Source: Metallyticus violacea (Eukaryota; Arthropoda; Insecta; Mantodea; Metallyticidae). From it: a stretch of DNA of 64,000 bases. The DNA lies in the NCBI GenBank assembly GCA_030762175.1, contig CM060838.1, forward strand, positions 15,196,001 to 15,260,000, given 5' to 3'. Positions 12,480 to 22,747 of the stretch are shown here, one piece after another; position 1 is the stretch's first letter, and each line of letters begins with the position of its first letter. The notes under the pieces were generated by a model. That model saw only the letters and a program-made list of their open reading frames with translations. It was not told the origin of the DNA and did no database searches. Made by a program: the position numbers and the translations under genes.

Positions 12480-12700
12480 ATATCTGGCCAAAGAAGCAGC
12501 AGCAGAGAACAATCGCTGTCCCCACTATTGCTTGCCTTACTGCGCTAACCAGGAAAACTTTGTAGGCGTCACTACATACATATTCCAAGACCTTCTCCAC
12601 ATTATCTTGCCGCAGGAACGTGTCTGTCAAAACTTCACGCACCCGTCGCGTTGCATTCTGGTCCGCATTTCCGTAATCGCATTAACCACGCCAGTGAGAA
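12480..12700 (-). other. GC-elevated island, possible host exon
   Basis: This stretch is richer in GC than its AT-rich flanks. On the minus strand it is open for about 70 codons ending in a TAA near 12,480. The peptide includes REVLTDTFLRQDNVEKVLEY followed by a hydrophobic, Cys-rich end (AIVGTAIVLCCCFFGQICK) that could be a membrane segment. A possible splice acceptor (TTTTGACAG) lies inside it. The plus strand is also open for about 75 codons, so coding strand and status are unresolved. I do not recognise the protein. Confidence 0.3.
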
Positions 12701-13208
12701 AGTAACTTTGCCATTATCTAACACCCTCTGTCAAAGTGTCTGTATTTAAGCCTGCTGTCCCTGAATGGAGAAAGTTTTTTGATGTGCTTCCCTTGGAAAA
12801 GAAATTGTGGCAGCTTTTATATGAAAAGTAATTGAAACTTGGTCTTGATAAATGTAACTAATATTTATTCCTTTATCTGTGGCAAAAAATATTTGCTGAA
12901 CTGGAAAATAATTTGATTTGCACACTTTAGTTTTAAAATCTCAGCTATATCCACTATATAATATAATGTTGTGCAGACAAGGAAATGTGTGTGTTATAAT
13001 ATTTTTAAAACTAGATGTCTAGGTGTATTTGTGGCTTTAACAAACTAAATTACACCAAGGAAAACTAAGAAAAAAACGTCAACTAAAATTTAATGGGACA
13101 AATCTTTCAAAATTTAATGTGGTCATAATTACCATAAACGCAAAGTGAGACAATATTTTTAAATATACAGACAGACTTTAAGTACCTGTTGCTTGTATTA
13201 TAAGTTAA
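12701..13208. other. Unassigned AT-rich sequence
   Basis: No gene or repeat recognised. Confidence 0.5.
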
Positions 13209-13496
13209 TCCTGGTGGTGTAGTGATAACCAAACTTGCCTCCTAAATACAAGATCGCGGGTTCAAACCCGGCCAGGATTCGACGCATTTTTTTTCGGCGT
13301 AAAAATCCTAAATACAGCTTCCTTCGGAACGGAAGTAAAGCCGTGGTCCCGTGTCGTGGATTTACGGCACGAAAAAGAACCTCAAGCCTGAAAAAAGAGG
13401 TCCCTGGACGAAATTTGTCTGCCGTTCCATGCCCTGAATTGAATAGGACGCTGATGACCTGAGATGTTAAAGAGAGTTCATAAATAAATCAAATCA
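13209..13496 (+). mobile_element. Full-length SINE-A
   Basis: Complete copy starting TCCTGGTGGTGTAGTG. Box A (one change, GTGATAACC), box B (GGTTCAAACCC), the palindrome (one mismatch) and the AAATAAATCAAATCAA tail are all present. No clear TSD was seen. Confidence 0.92.
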
Positions 13497-13848
13497 ACTG
13501 TTTATATTATATGTGTAATGCGATAAAAATGAAACGTACTGGTTTCTATAAGTCTATTGTAACAATTTTTTTCGTATAATAAATAAAATAATAAAGGAAT
13601 AGTCATCATAAATAATTAGCTTTTGTTATTTCAATGTATGTAAATAAGTTGAATATAAATTGAAATAAGTGGTTTTTAATTTTAAGCAGAGATCTTTACA
13701 TAAAATCAGAATACTTAAATTATCGCAGTTCTATTATCTTATAGTTGTGTAACTGATGCACAGAAACATAAAATTTTCAATTTTATACACTTACCTTAAT
13801 ACTTAGCTCTAGGGGGTTTATAGTTTGTTGGGTTTTGTGATAGGTCGT

Positions 13849-13888
<40 letters not shown>

Positions 13889-13889
13889 A
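13849..13889. repeat. GAT trinucleotide microsatellite
   Basis: About 13 uninterrupted GAT units. Confidence 0.97.
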
Positions 13890-13965
13890 GAACATAATAA
13901 ATCGCTACATAAGAGAAAAAGAGAAAAAAATGTGAGTAATTAACCGTGTGCATATTACAAATATC

Positions 13966-14208
13966 ACCGCCACAGGTGGTCGAGGTCGTTAAGGCGCGGA
14001 CTCGTGAGCGGGAAATCTGGGGTTCGAAAACCGCCAGAACCTTCCTCCCTGACTGAGGTTATTCCAGGTTTTCCTCAATCCTCATAAGTGGCAAATGCCG
14101 GGGAGGCACCCTACCCTAAACTTAGGTCTGGAACGTTTCCTTCCTTAAAAAAATATCCTTTCCCAAATTATCATTTCATCTCATGTATCAACTAACAGTG
14201 TCCACCGC
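13966..14208 (+). mobile_element. SINE-B, first of a head-to-tail pair
   Basis: The head (ACCGCCACAGGTGGTCGAGG) and body are complete, but the copy stops at CAGTGTCCACCGCAC, about 50 bp short of the usual 3' end. The next SINE-B starts at once with TGCCACGGG, without a TSD between them. Confidence 0.9.
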
Positions 14209-14476
14209 ACTGCCACGGGTGGCCGAGGTCGTTAAGGCGCGAACTCGTGAGCGGGAGGTCTGGGGTTCGAATGCCGCCGTCCTCCCTGACTGGGTTTTTT
14301 CCAGGTTTTCCTCAGTTCTCATAACTGGCAAATGCCGGGGAGGTACCCTAAACTTAGGCCTGGAACGTTTCCTTCCTATAAAAATGTCCTTTCCCAATTT
14401 ATCATTTCATTCCATGTATCATCAGTGTCCATCGCCTGTGGTGCTTCAGTAGTAAAAACTGGCGTTAAACACTACA
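14209..14476 (+). mobile_element. SINE-B, second of a head-to-tail pair
   Basis: Near-complete copy with head GCCACGGGTGGCCGAGG, box B (GGTTCGAATGCC), the GGCAAATGCCGGGGAGG block and the GGCGTTAAACACTA 3' end. The 89-codon and 69-codon frames across it, one on each strand, are frames through the SINE. Confidence 0.92.
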
Positions 14477-15110
14477 TTTTAATTGACATTTCAACGATTT
14501 TAATTTAACGTTTATAAAACGATGGAGGCTAGAAGTTAGCATTGACAAGTCGGTATAGGAGCAGAAGGGAGAGACCTGAATATGGGATGAAATAATAAGA
14601 AATTAAAAAATAATTTAAATGCTTAGAGTGTGTAATGAGATTCAGAAAATAAACATTCACGTTCATGGTTGGAACTTTAATCAGAACTCTGCTGCTTTCC
14701 ATGCTGATGTTCCGGTCCAACCGCGAACCTCTCCCATCAGAGTCTGGTAAACTTCAAAGGTTACATCGTAGTAGAGCTTATCCTAAGGGACAACTCAATA
14801 TTCCAGTATCTTTGTCCCCTTGGCTAGACGAGTCTGCGGTTTTGGCCACACTGGCTCTGTTTTGCCAGTCTCCATAATGACCGCGAATTGTTTTTATCTT
14901 ACGGGCATTGCCAACAGTGTGATAAGTTCATTTATGAAACGCATTTTGAAGGAGGAATAATTGGAAGAAAATAAATGCTTTTTAAAACTAGAACTAATTT
15001 AATTCTATTCTAAGCTATCTATATTAGCAATACGCACAGTGACAACACGATCAACAATCAGGGTTGCATTTACCCGTTCGATGTTAGGCTATTTCCAAGA
15101 GAAAGATAAA
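14477..15110. other. Unassigned sequence
   Basis: A slightly GC-richer patch at about 14,690-14,880 holds a 70-codon plus-strand frame with no motif I recognise. The rest is AT-rich. Confidence 0.4.
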
Positions 15111-15393
15111 CTGCCACGGGTGACTGAGGTCGTTAAGGCGCGGACTCGTGAGTGTGAGGTCTGGGGTTCGATCCCGCCAGGAACGTCCTCCCTGACAGGT
15201 TTTTTCCAGGTTTTCCTCAGTCCTCATAACTGGCAAATGCCGGGGAGGATCCTAAAGGACCCTAGAACTTTCCTTCCTTAAAAAAGCCTTTCCCAATATA
15301 TCATTTCATCTCATGTATCATCAGTGTTCACCGCCTGTGGTGCCTCAGTAGTAAAAACGGGCGTTAAACACCATTCAAAAAATAAATAAATAA
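15111..15393 (+). mobile_element. SINE-B copy
   Basis: Nearly full length, starting CTGCCACGGGTGACTGAGG. It has small deletions around CCCTGACAGG and a local change to GGATCCTAAAGGACCC. It ends ACACCATTC followed by an A-rich AAATAAATAAATAAA run. Confidence 0.9.
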
Positions 15394-16226
15394 AACATTA
15401 CTCCATTATCTGTTGCTATAACAAAAATATTAACGTTATAAATAGTTTCTGATCGAGAACTATTGAATCTACAGAGGTATTTAGGAGTATGTAGAGAAAA
15501 TATAAATATCTATTGGTTTGTTAAAATTTTCGTTTTATTACGTATACTGGTATACCACTATAATGATCTGCTAGGCTAGCTTAAATGGGCTGGTTTTTTA
15601 AGTACCTTCAGACATTTATTCCAGCATATTCCATCGTGACAGAGAGGTGAAGTTCGTATTTGTTTTGAGACTCATGCTATCTCAAAAAATCAAATACCTA
15701 CACAGTTTCTCTGATAAAGGCTATAGTAATAACTCGAGGAAAAAGAAATGACTGTCCTGTGCCACAATAAAGACGAATAAATAAAACTAATGGAGAAAAA
15801 ATTGCCCTCGGACTCCAGAATAAAATTAATGGTGTTTTATACGAACTAATACAAGTGTCACGTTCGTATGGTAAGCATTAGCAAATGCACACTTTTAAAT
15901 TCACTGATACCAAACTTAGGATATTTTCTCAGAAATAGATAGGTGTGTATATATTGTCTTAAGGTGTTGGATTTCTTATTTTATGAATGGCAATATGTTT
16001 CTGCCCGCTATTATAATTTTCTCTATCTGGAGATTAATAGTAAATATTTTTTTTATAATTCAGTTCTTCTTTCGTCTTACCATGCACAGCATTATTTTGT
16101 TTTGTGTGCACTAGCATTCTTTGATGACGCACTTGATCCATAATAATCGAAAATATAACTTCTGTTCTAAAATAAAAATCAGAAACCATAGTTTAAAAAA
16201 GGAAGCTACAATTATACTATTTGAAT
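15394..16226. other. Unassigned AT-rich sequence
   Basis: No gene or repeat recognised. Confidence 0.5.
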
Positions 16227-16395
16227 AGTGTCTAACGCCCATTTTTACTGCTGAAGCATCCAGGCAATAGACACTGATGTTACATGAGATGCAATTATAA
16301 ATTGGGATATAATTTTTTTTTTAAAGAAGTAAGCGTTATAGGCTTAACTTTGGGGTGCATCCCGGCATTTGCCATTAATGAGGACTGGTGTTTCC
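16227..16395 (-). mobile_element. SINE-B 3' half, decayed
   Basis: Reverse-orientation remnant with GTCTAACGCCCATTTTTACTG, ACACTGATG, ACATGAGATG and CCCGGCATTTGCCA. The tRNA-like head is missing. Confidence 0.75.
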
Positions 16396-16916
16396 TATTT
16401 TATTTTAAAATCGTAACCTATATTTGTACACTTGCGAAAACTACATCTATATTAAAATATAAAATAATTTAATTAACTCAAAATTTCGAATACTAGATAA
16501 ATGTTGCTAAAATGCATAATAGCTTGACTTACAACTTATAATCTTTCATTTTTAGATTTAAAGCTAACAGTTTATAAAATAACACCATAATGATATAGTT
16601 TATTTTATAAAAAGTAAAAGGAAATAAGTTGTAATAAATTCTGAAATTATTTTATTTGAGTTACTAATTTTCTTTAAATTCAATCTGATTCAGTTAATTA
16701 TTTAAAACTGTTATATTAAACCTTTTTTAAAAAGTTAGAAAACCGTTAAGACAAACATTTTTCATAAAACATGCTATATTATAACAAAGTACCTTTTTAG
16801 TGTGGTAGAATTTAGTATTCAAAACGAAATAAAAACGTAGATTTACAGAAAAATTAATTAATGTATAATGTGTGGATAAATAAATGATGTCTTTATCAAA
16901 TTCACACACAAATTAT

Positions 16917-17159
16917 TTTAAAGGTTAAAGAATTTTAGCAGTTTAAATTGCTTGAAAGTATGAACGGTTAGAAAACAGCAATGAAAATAAATGTTGGATT
17001 TGATGTGTTTATCATAAATTAGTTTATATATAATAAACTATAATATAATATAAAATAATTTACGATCAACCCATCAAATCCAACATTTATTTTCATTGCT
17101 GTTTTCTGACCGTTCATGGTTTCAAGCAATTTAAACTGCTAAAGTTCTTTAACCTTTAA

Positions 17160-17162
<3 letters not shown>
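16917..17162. repeat. Fold-back palindrome 1
   Basis: Two inverted arms of about 95-110 bp (16,917-17,025 and 17,055-17,162) pair with few mismatches. The left arm begins TTTTAAAGGTTAAAGAA and the right arm ends with its complement. Both hold the block CAGCAATGAAAATAAATGTT or its complement. The loop is a short AT-rich stretch. This is the structure of a fold-back or palindromic non-autonomous element. An AT microsatellite starts 2 bp beyond the right arm. Confidence 0.9.

Positions 17163-17163
<1 letters not shown>

Positions 17164-17208
<45 letters not shown>
17164..17208. repeat. AT dinucleotide microsatellite
   Basis: About 22 uninterrupted AT units directly next to fold-back palindrome 1. 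Confidence 0.98.
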
Positions 17209-17211
<3 letters not shown>

Positions 17212-17629
17212 GCAATCGCGCTCTAAGGGAAAGAATAACTTTTTATGCACTAGGGAAAATTGAGAGCTAGAGAATGGAGAATGGAGAATGAAAGAATCAC
17301 TCTTAAAATAATGTGGTCTGCAAACTAGAAATAAAAGAATATTTAGAGAGATGGGATAAATGAGTAGATGAAGTCTGAACAGGCCATCCTACCATACTGC
17401 TCATAATTAATGATAATATTAATAATTGTAGCGAACAATATCTTAAGGAGATAATTCAAACTGAAATTTGAAAGCCGCTACTTTAATGAAAGGATAACAA
17501 TAGATATTTTAAGAAGAAAGAGCTTCTAATTTCCTTTAGGAGCATGTTCACAGCTGCCGCGTTTAATTAATTTTCTTTACTTATATTTTGCTTTTTAATG
17601 CAGCTTGTTTTGTTATGAAGCACATGAGG
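17209..17629. other. Unassigned AT-rich sequence
   Basis: Nothing recognised. Confidence 0.5.
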
Positions 17630-17930
17630 AGACGGGGTGAACTTCTGGCAAATGAGGGCGGTCATCTCGACAAACCGCCAACAACATTAAGGTAATTATA
17701 TTGCCATGGGGGAAGACAAGTATTGCGGCTGGAGACGTCGGGGTGCGGTTTTCCTTTCTGTTGCCCCGGACCCTGGAGCCAGACGCCGTTCCCCGCCCAG
17801 ATCGATATACAATGTGACCACTTTAAGGCTCGCGTTGTGATGTCACCACATAAACAAATTATTGTAGCATACATCACCACCGCCAGCCATTCTTTAAAGC
17901 AAGACGCCTACGCCGGCCGTTGTTTCTTAG
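17630..17930. other. GC-elevated island with regulatory-type motifs
   Basis: This 300 bp stretch is about half GC, against roughly one third around it. It holds a dyad (GGGCGGTCATCTCGACAAACCGCC at 17,655-17,678 has GGCGGT and ACCGCC-like ends), a TGATGTCA half-CRE-like site at about 17,837 and a Fox-type ATAAACAA at about 17,850. Open frames on both strands (72 and 106 codons) have no recognised motif. A distal enhancer or conserved non-coding element is one reading and an exon another; this is inference only. Confidence 0.3.
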
Positions 17931-19870
17931 TTGAAGACCAGCAATGGATGTGTTCATATTGGCAATTTGTTCACTGTCCTTTGCAGTTCACAGTTCAGTT
18001 TAGTCAGTTATGCATTTTATGGATATATCTCAACACTTCATAGAATAAATTATTGCAACAGTAGATCAGCTGATCATGAATCCGATTGAAAAATGTCGAG
18101 GAAAAGATTATTTTAGATATTAATACAGGGATATATGGGTGTACTTAATTATTTCTATGTAAACTGACATGCTCATAATTTATACAAAGAAGCTTATAAG
18201 CTTAATTGTCTTAAATGAGACAATTAAATTAAATTAAATGATATATGTACCAAATTCCATTAATAGAGAGGCGTTTTAGACAGCATGAGAGATGAGTCTA
18301 AATAAAACTAAGTTTTTAATATTTGATTCTCGGTAAAGGCATAAAGCAACCTTCAGTTCTTTTTTCTAAACTGAAATTTATAGACTTTACCACCGTGTTT
18401 GAAACCAACAGGCTCAACACTGTGAAACAGAGAAACAAACGGAAAAAAGGACAGCAATAGGGCGAGGAGGGGGTACAAGGTATTACATAGAGGTAAACAA
18501 GTTTTAATATTAAGTGATTGGAGATCATCATGGTGTCTAGTGGAAGCATTCGTGCTTCCTACGTGGTAAGCATAGGCTCGATAACCGAGTGAGTAATTTT
18601 CTTGTCTGAGATTTTTTCCATCATGACTTTAGACGAATGCCTGGAAATTGCAAAAAGTCCCCTGAGTACAGTAGGCCAAATTAGGTTACTTAGCAGCGTC
18701 TTCCAGGTATTCCAACCTCATAAGTCAGTTACACTCTCGCCAGACTGAGAAAGCATCTCACAAGTAAGAATGGACAGTTGTAGCTTTCAAAAAGTATATA
18801 TTAGGTGAATGCACGAGAAATTATCAACTGGCTTCGGGAATTGGAAGTACTTTACGTTGAAATAAAAAGCAGACATCGCAAGAAAATGAAGACAAAAGTG
18901 AACATGGAAGTGCTGTTGATGTTCTTGTTGTTTGCTGTGAATCCGCAAAAGTCGACGTGAATTGTTGAACGACTCGTTTGGGGATGGATAAATTGCACAT
19001 GCTGGGTCTGCCAGCCCCCTTCCGACGTCATCTCCTGAGTTGCTTTTTAATTCTTCTGCCAAAAAAGTACTTTTTTTTTCTTTTTCTCCAAGAGTAAACA
19101 GTTTTTCCAAGGGGAAAGTTTCTATATGAAATTTGATGTCCTCGAGCGATCCCAAATCGTTCGAATGTTAATGTCACTTCAAACCATGCCATTCTTTCGC
19201 TGCTTTTTCCCCGCCACCTCACATAAAAGAAGCAACATAACTAGCAGTATTTAAATATTATTTGCAGCGTTTTTTAATCTGAGAAAAAAAATGGTAGGCT
19301 TACAGTATATTTTCCTACTGAATATAATTTCCATCTCCATTAATATATTTCTGATTTTCGTCAATCGGGATGACTTCCGGTCTCTGTCTCTTCTAATAAA
19401 CGAGTTTCTACTGTAATATCGTATTAATTTAGTATATTGACTTAAATATCTCAATAAAATCTGCAAATTCTTAATAGTTTAAATAAATATTAGGTTGAAT
19501 AAGAACATCAATGAAAATTATTGTTATCCCATTTAAATTAGAGTTGCCTATTATCAGAAAGACTCTTAATAGATTTGAAATATTTTTTGAGCACGTAGCA
19601 GATGGGCCATCCTGTATATGAGGTCAGAATGACGTGTGACAACGTTGATGTCATGCGGCACTGAACAGGGAAGATTTTGAAAGTTACAAAGGAACTACTT
19701 TACAAAATAATGAATATATTTCGAAAGACCCTCTATTCCTAAAGAATACTGGTGAAATACAGGAAGATCCAAATACAGATCCTTCTCATTTCCGCTGTCA
19801 TGAGTTTTCTGATACCGCGATAGAAAGCAAGACCATAGCAGCGAACGTTTTTTCATATATATCTTGTCGA
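17931..19870. other. Unassigned sequence
   Basis: The longest ATG-initiated frame of the window lies here (18,787-19,155, minus, 122 codons) and overlaps a 64-codon frame in another phase. Neither shows a domain I recognise, and a frame of this length can arise by chance in 64 kb. A small hairpin (TTAATTGTCTTAAATGAGAC...) lies near 18,200. Confidence 0.35.
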
Positions 19871-20160
19871 TCCTGTTGGTGTAGTGATAACCATACTTGC
19901 CTTCTAAACCCAAGATCGCGGGTTCAAACCCGGCCAGGATCGATAGATTTTTTCGGGAGTAAAAATCATAAGTATGGCTTCCTTAGGGAGGGAAGTAAAG
20001 CCGTGGGTCCCGAGTCGTACATTTACGGCACGAAAAAGAACCTCAAACCTGAAATAAAGAGTCTCTGAGCAAAATTTGTCAGCCGTTTCACGCCCTGAAT
20101 TGAACGAGACGCGGATGCTCTGAGATGTTAAAGAGCGTTCGTAAATAAAACAAATCAAAT
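19871..20160 (+). mobile_element. Full-length SINE-A
   Basis: Starts TCCTGTTGGTGTAGTG. Box A and box B (GGTTCAAACCC) are intact, and the body is complete through GAGATGTTAAAGAGCG with an ATAAAACAAATCAAAT tail. The possible flanking TCATATA repeat is too weak to call a TSD. Confidence 0.92.
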
Positions 20161-20210
20161 CATATACTTAAAATTATCACTCTGTAATATGGGCAATTAA
20201 TTTGTACACT

Positions 20211-20212
<2 letters not shown>

Positions 20213-20246
<34 letters not shown>
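20213..20246. repeat. AT dinucleotide microsatellite
   Basis: About 16 AT units. Confidence 0.95.
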
Positions 20247-20247
<1 letters not shown>

Positions 20248-21678
20248 GATAAACTGACACTTAAACATTTGCAGGTTTAGGTGTTCTATTGTTTATATCA
20301 GTGTTGCTTGTTACAGCGTTAGTATTTGTAACATTATATTGTTTGCTTGATGTTCGACATGTAGCAGTTTACATTTAGATTAGCTTTAACTAGACTAGCA
20401 AAGCCAAAGTGTTCCTTTGCATGTGTACTCTTTTGCATAATTTCGGCCTGTCGTGTTGGTTGAGTTGCCGTAACTTATTTAGATTTAAAATTTGTAGGGA
20501 ATTTGCTGCAAGCTTAAAACATATCATGAACTGAACTATAGAAATTTCCGTTCACACGATAAATAAATATTATGTGTACATTTATTTAAAAAAAACAATA
20601 TTTAAGCAAAAAATATATTAATCTATTGTAAAATCGAAACATTGTAGAAACACTCGTATTAATTAAAACATTTTATTAAAAATAAATTAAATGGTAATCT
20701 TATGCTTGTATATGACCAAATCATAATACAGAATAGTGAAAATAAATTTTAATTTAGATATACTTTTTACGAATATCACATCAGAATAAACAAAAAATTA
20801 TGCATTTCGGGATTTAAAAGAGGCGAAATATAAAAGTATAGTGAATAAGGTAGCATTTAACAAGTAATACATTTTGAACATCTTGGCAGCAACATCGCTT
20901 GTGAACAAAAAACATATATTTGACAAAATAACAAAATTAGAAACATAAATACTACTGTTCAGAAAAAATGAAACAAAATATATTTAAGCTGTAATTATAG
21001 AAACTAATATGACAAATCAACGATATAGGACCCAAAATTTGATTACAATAAAAATAGACTGATAAAATTTTGCATATCAACTACAGAAATTAAGTTCCTA
21101 AAAAGAAATAAAGTATGTAGAAAGTCAGATAGGATCGGGAGTAAAGAAACGATAAATTCTATATGCACTAAATAACAATTTGTCTTTGCAATTGAGAACA
21201 CTGGAAGAAAACGGATTGTCTAAGCGTGTTCGGCAATAGACATTTCGTGACACAAGTGATCAATGCAGAGCATGGGAAAGGTGGAATGATCTGTGACGCC
21301 GAAATAGGCAACTTGCCCATTCCATGTGGTAATGACGACGACCTTGATAACAAGTTTAGTGAGAATGTGCAGCTGAAATATCAATTGCTCTATCAAAATG
21401 TTGACAAGACCAACAATGCTCCAATGGGAGGTGTGGCATAAAGCTCCAAGTGCAGTGTAGTAGAGTGAAAGCGCATTAGTCCCATTTTAATGCATTTCCA
21501 GTATAAGGACAAGCCTTAGGAAGAAGGGAAGGAAAATGGACTAAAGAAATACAAGGGAGAGACACCGAGAGATTTACATTAAAATTATAAATGTGTTGAA
21601 AGTTATCCTGTGAACATATTATTTGGCAGTAGGATTCAAACTATATCAAAGTCATAGTATAAATAAATAAACAAAAAA
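20247..21678. other. Unassigned AT-rich sequence
   Basis: A plus-strand frame of 71 codons (21,226-21,441) has fairly ordinary amino-acid use (for example GGMICDAEIGNLPIPCGNDD). I recognise no family and no convincing splice sites. No repeats were seen. Confidence 0.35.
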
Positions 21679-21835
21679 CGGTCCCGTGTCGTACATTTAC
21701 GGCACTATAAAGAACCTCAAGCCTGAAAGAGAGGCCTCTAAGCAAAATTTGTCGGCCGTTTCACGCCCTGAATTGAATGGGATGCTGATGACCTGAGATG
21801 TTAAAAACATCCGTAAATAAACCAAATAAAAAAAA
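21679..21835 (+). mobile_element. SINE-A 3' half
   Basis: Runs from CGGTCCCGTGTCGTACATT through the body to AAATAAACCAAATAAAAAAA. The tRNA-like head is absent. It is directly followed by a SINE-B 3' fragment, an in-line junction of the two families. Confidence 0.88.
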
Positions 21836-21880
21836 TCATCAGTGTCCATCACTTGTGCCACAGGGCTTTAAAACTACTAA
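21836..21880 (+). mobile_element. SINE-B 3' fragment
   Basis: TCATCAGTGTCCATCACTTG followed by diverged 3' sequence. It abuts the A-rich tail of the upstream SINE-A fragment, so the SINE-A may have inserted into a SINE-B here. Confidence 0.6.
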
Positions 21881-21978
21881 AAAAATCAAACTTCAGCGAG
21901 GTAAGCGAACATATATTTTTTTTAAAAAAATGGATAAAAATACCACCTCAGAAAAATAATAAGTTAGTATTTTCAAAT

Positions 21979-22200
21979 AGCGTTTAACGCCCGTATTAGC
22001 TACTCTGGTAATACATGAAAATAAATGATAAATTGGGAAGGAAACATTCCAGGTCAAACTTTATGGTACCTCTCCAGTACCACTAGTAATGAAAGCTGAG
22101 GAAAACCTGGAATAAACCTCAAGCACAAAGGACTGCCCTGGTGGGTTTCGAACGGCAGACCTTCCACTCACTAGTCCTGCTTTAGTGACATTGGTTGTTC
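21979..22200 (-). mobile_element. SINE-B copy, strongly diverged
   Basis: Reverse-orientation copy with GTTTAACGCCCGTATTAGCT, the complement of the AGGAAAACCTGGAA block and a recognisable complement of box B (GGTTTCGAACGG). The head is eroded. It is one of the oldest SINE-B copies here. Confidence 0.8.
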
Positions 22201-22470
22201 CAATATGTTGACGAAATATTGCATAATGTCCTTATTGCCCTGGACTGAAACAGCATAAGGTACGTGACTTTATAAAAAAAAAGTTTATAATTTTTATTGA
22301 ATTTTACTATTAGTAAGGCAATTCATAAGGTGTTTCCTATCTTTTGTATAAGCTCAGTGTCGATTTGTCTTGAGTTTCGTCATTCAAAACCTACTCCTAG
22401 GTCTTCCTATAGTATATCTTAATTTTAGAACAAGATCCACAGTGCTAAATGCAATTTCTCAGCAAAGCAT
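22201..22470. other. Unassigned AT-rich sequence
   Basis: Nothing recognised. Confidence 0.5.
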
Positions 22471-22747
22471 ACCGTCACGGGTGGCCGAGGTGGTTAAGGC
22501 GCGGACTCGTGAGCGAGAGGTCTGGGGTTCCAGTACCGTTCTCCCTGACTGAGGTTTTTTACAGGTTTTCCTCAGTCCTCATTAATGGCAAATGCAGGGG
22601 AGATATCCTAAACTTAGGCCTGGAAACGTTTCTTTCCTTAAAAATAAATCCTTCTTCAATATATAATTTCATTTCATGTATCATCAGTGTCCATCGCCTG
22701 TGATGCCTCAGTAGTAAAAACGGGCGTTAAACACCATTCATTCATTC
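22471..22747 (+). mobile_element. Full-length SINE-B
   Basis: Starts ACCGTCACGGGTGGCCGAGG. Its box A region reads GGCCGAGGTGGTTAAGGCG, which is closer to a Leu/Ser tRNA than the other copies. A short deletion follows GGGGTTCCAGTACCG. It ends ACACCATTCATTCATTC. Confidence 0.93.

Noticed and set aside
13209..13280. tRNA gene-like sequence with box A and box B (also in every SINE-A and SINE-B head)
   Set aside because: The stem pairing is imperfect, the same sequence is joined to the SINE body in many copies, and several copies carry TSDs. These are SINE promoters, not tRNA genes.
13849..13889. Short regular repeat considered as part of a CRISPR-like array
   Set aside because: It is a plain trinucleotide microsatellite without spacers, in eukaryotic DNA.
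18787..19155. Longest ATG frame of the window (122 codons, minus strand)
   Set aside because: No domain, no splice context and an overlapping frame in another phase. A frame of this length is expected by chance in 64 kb.
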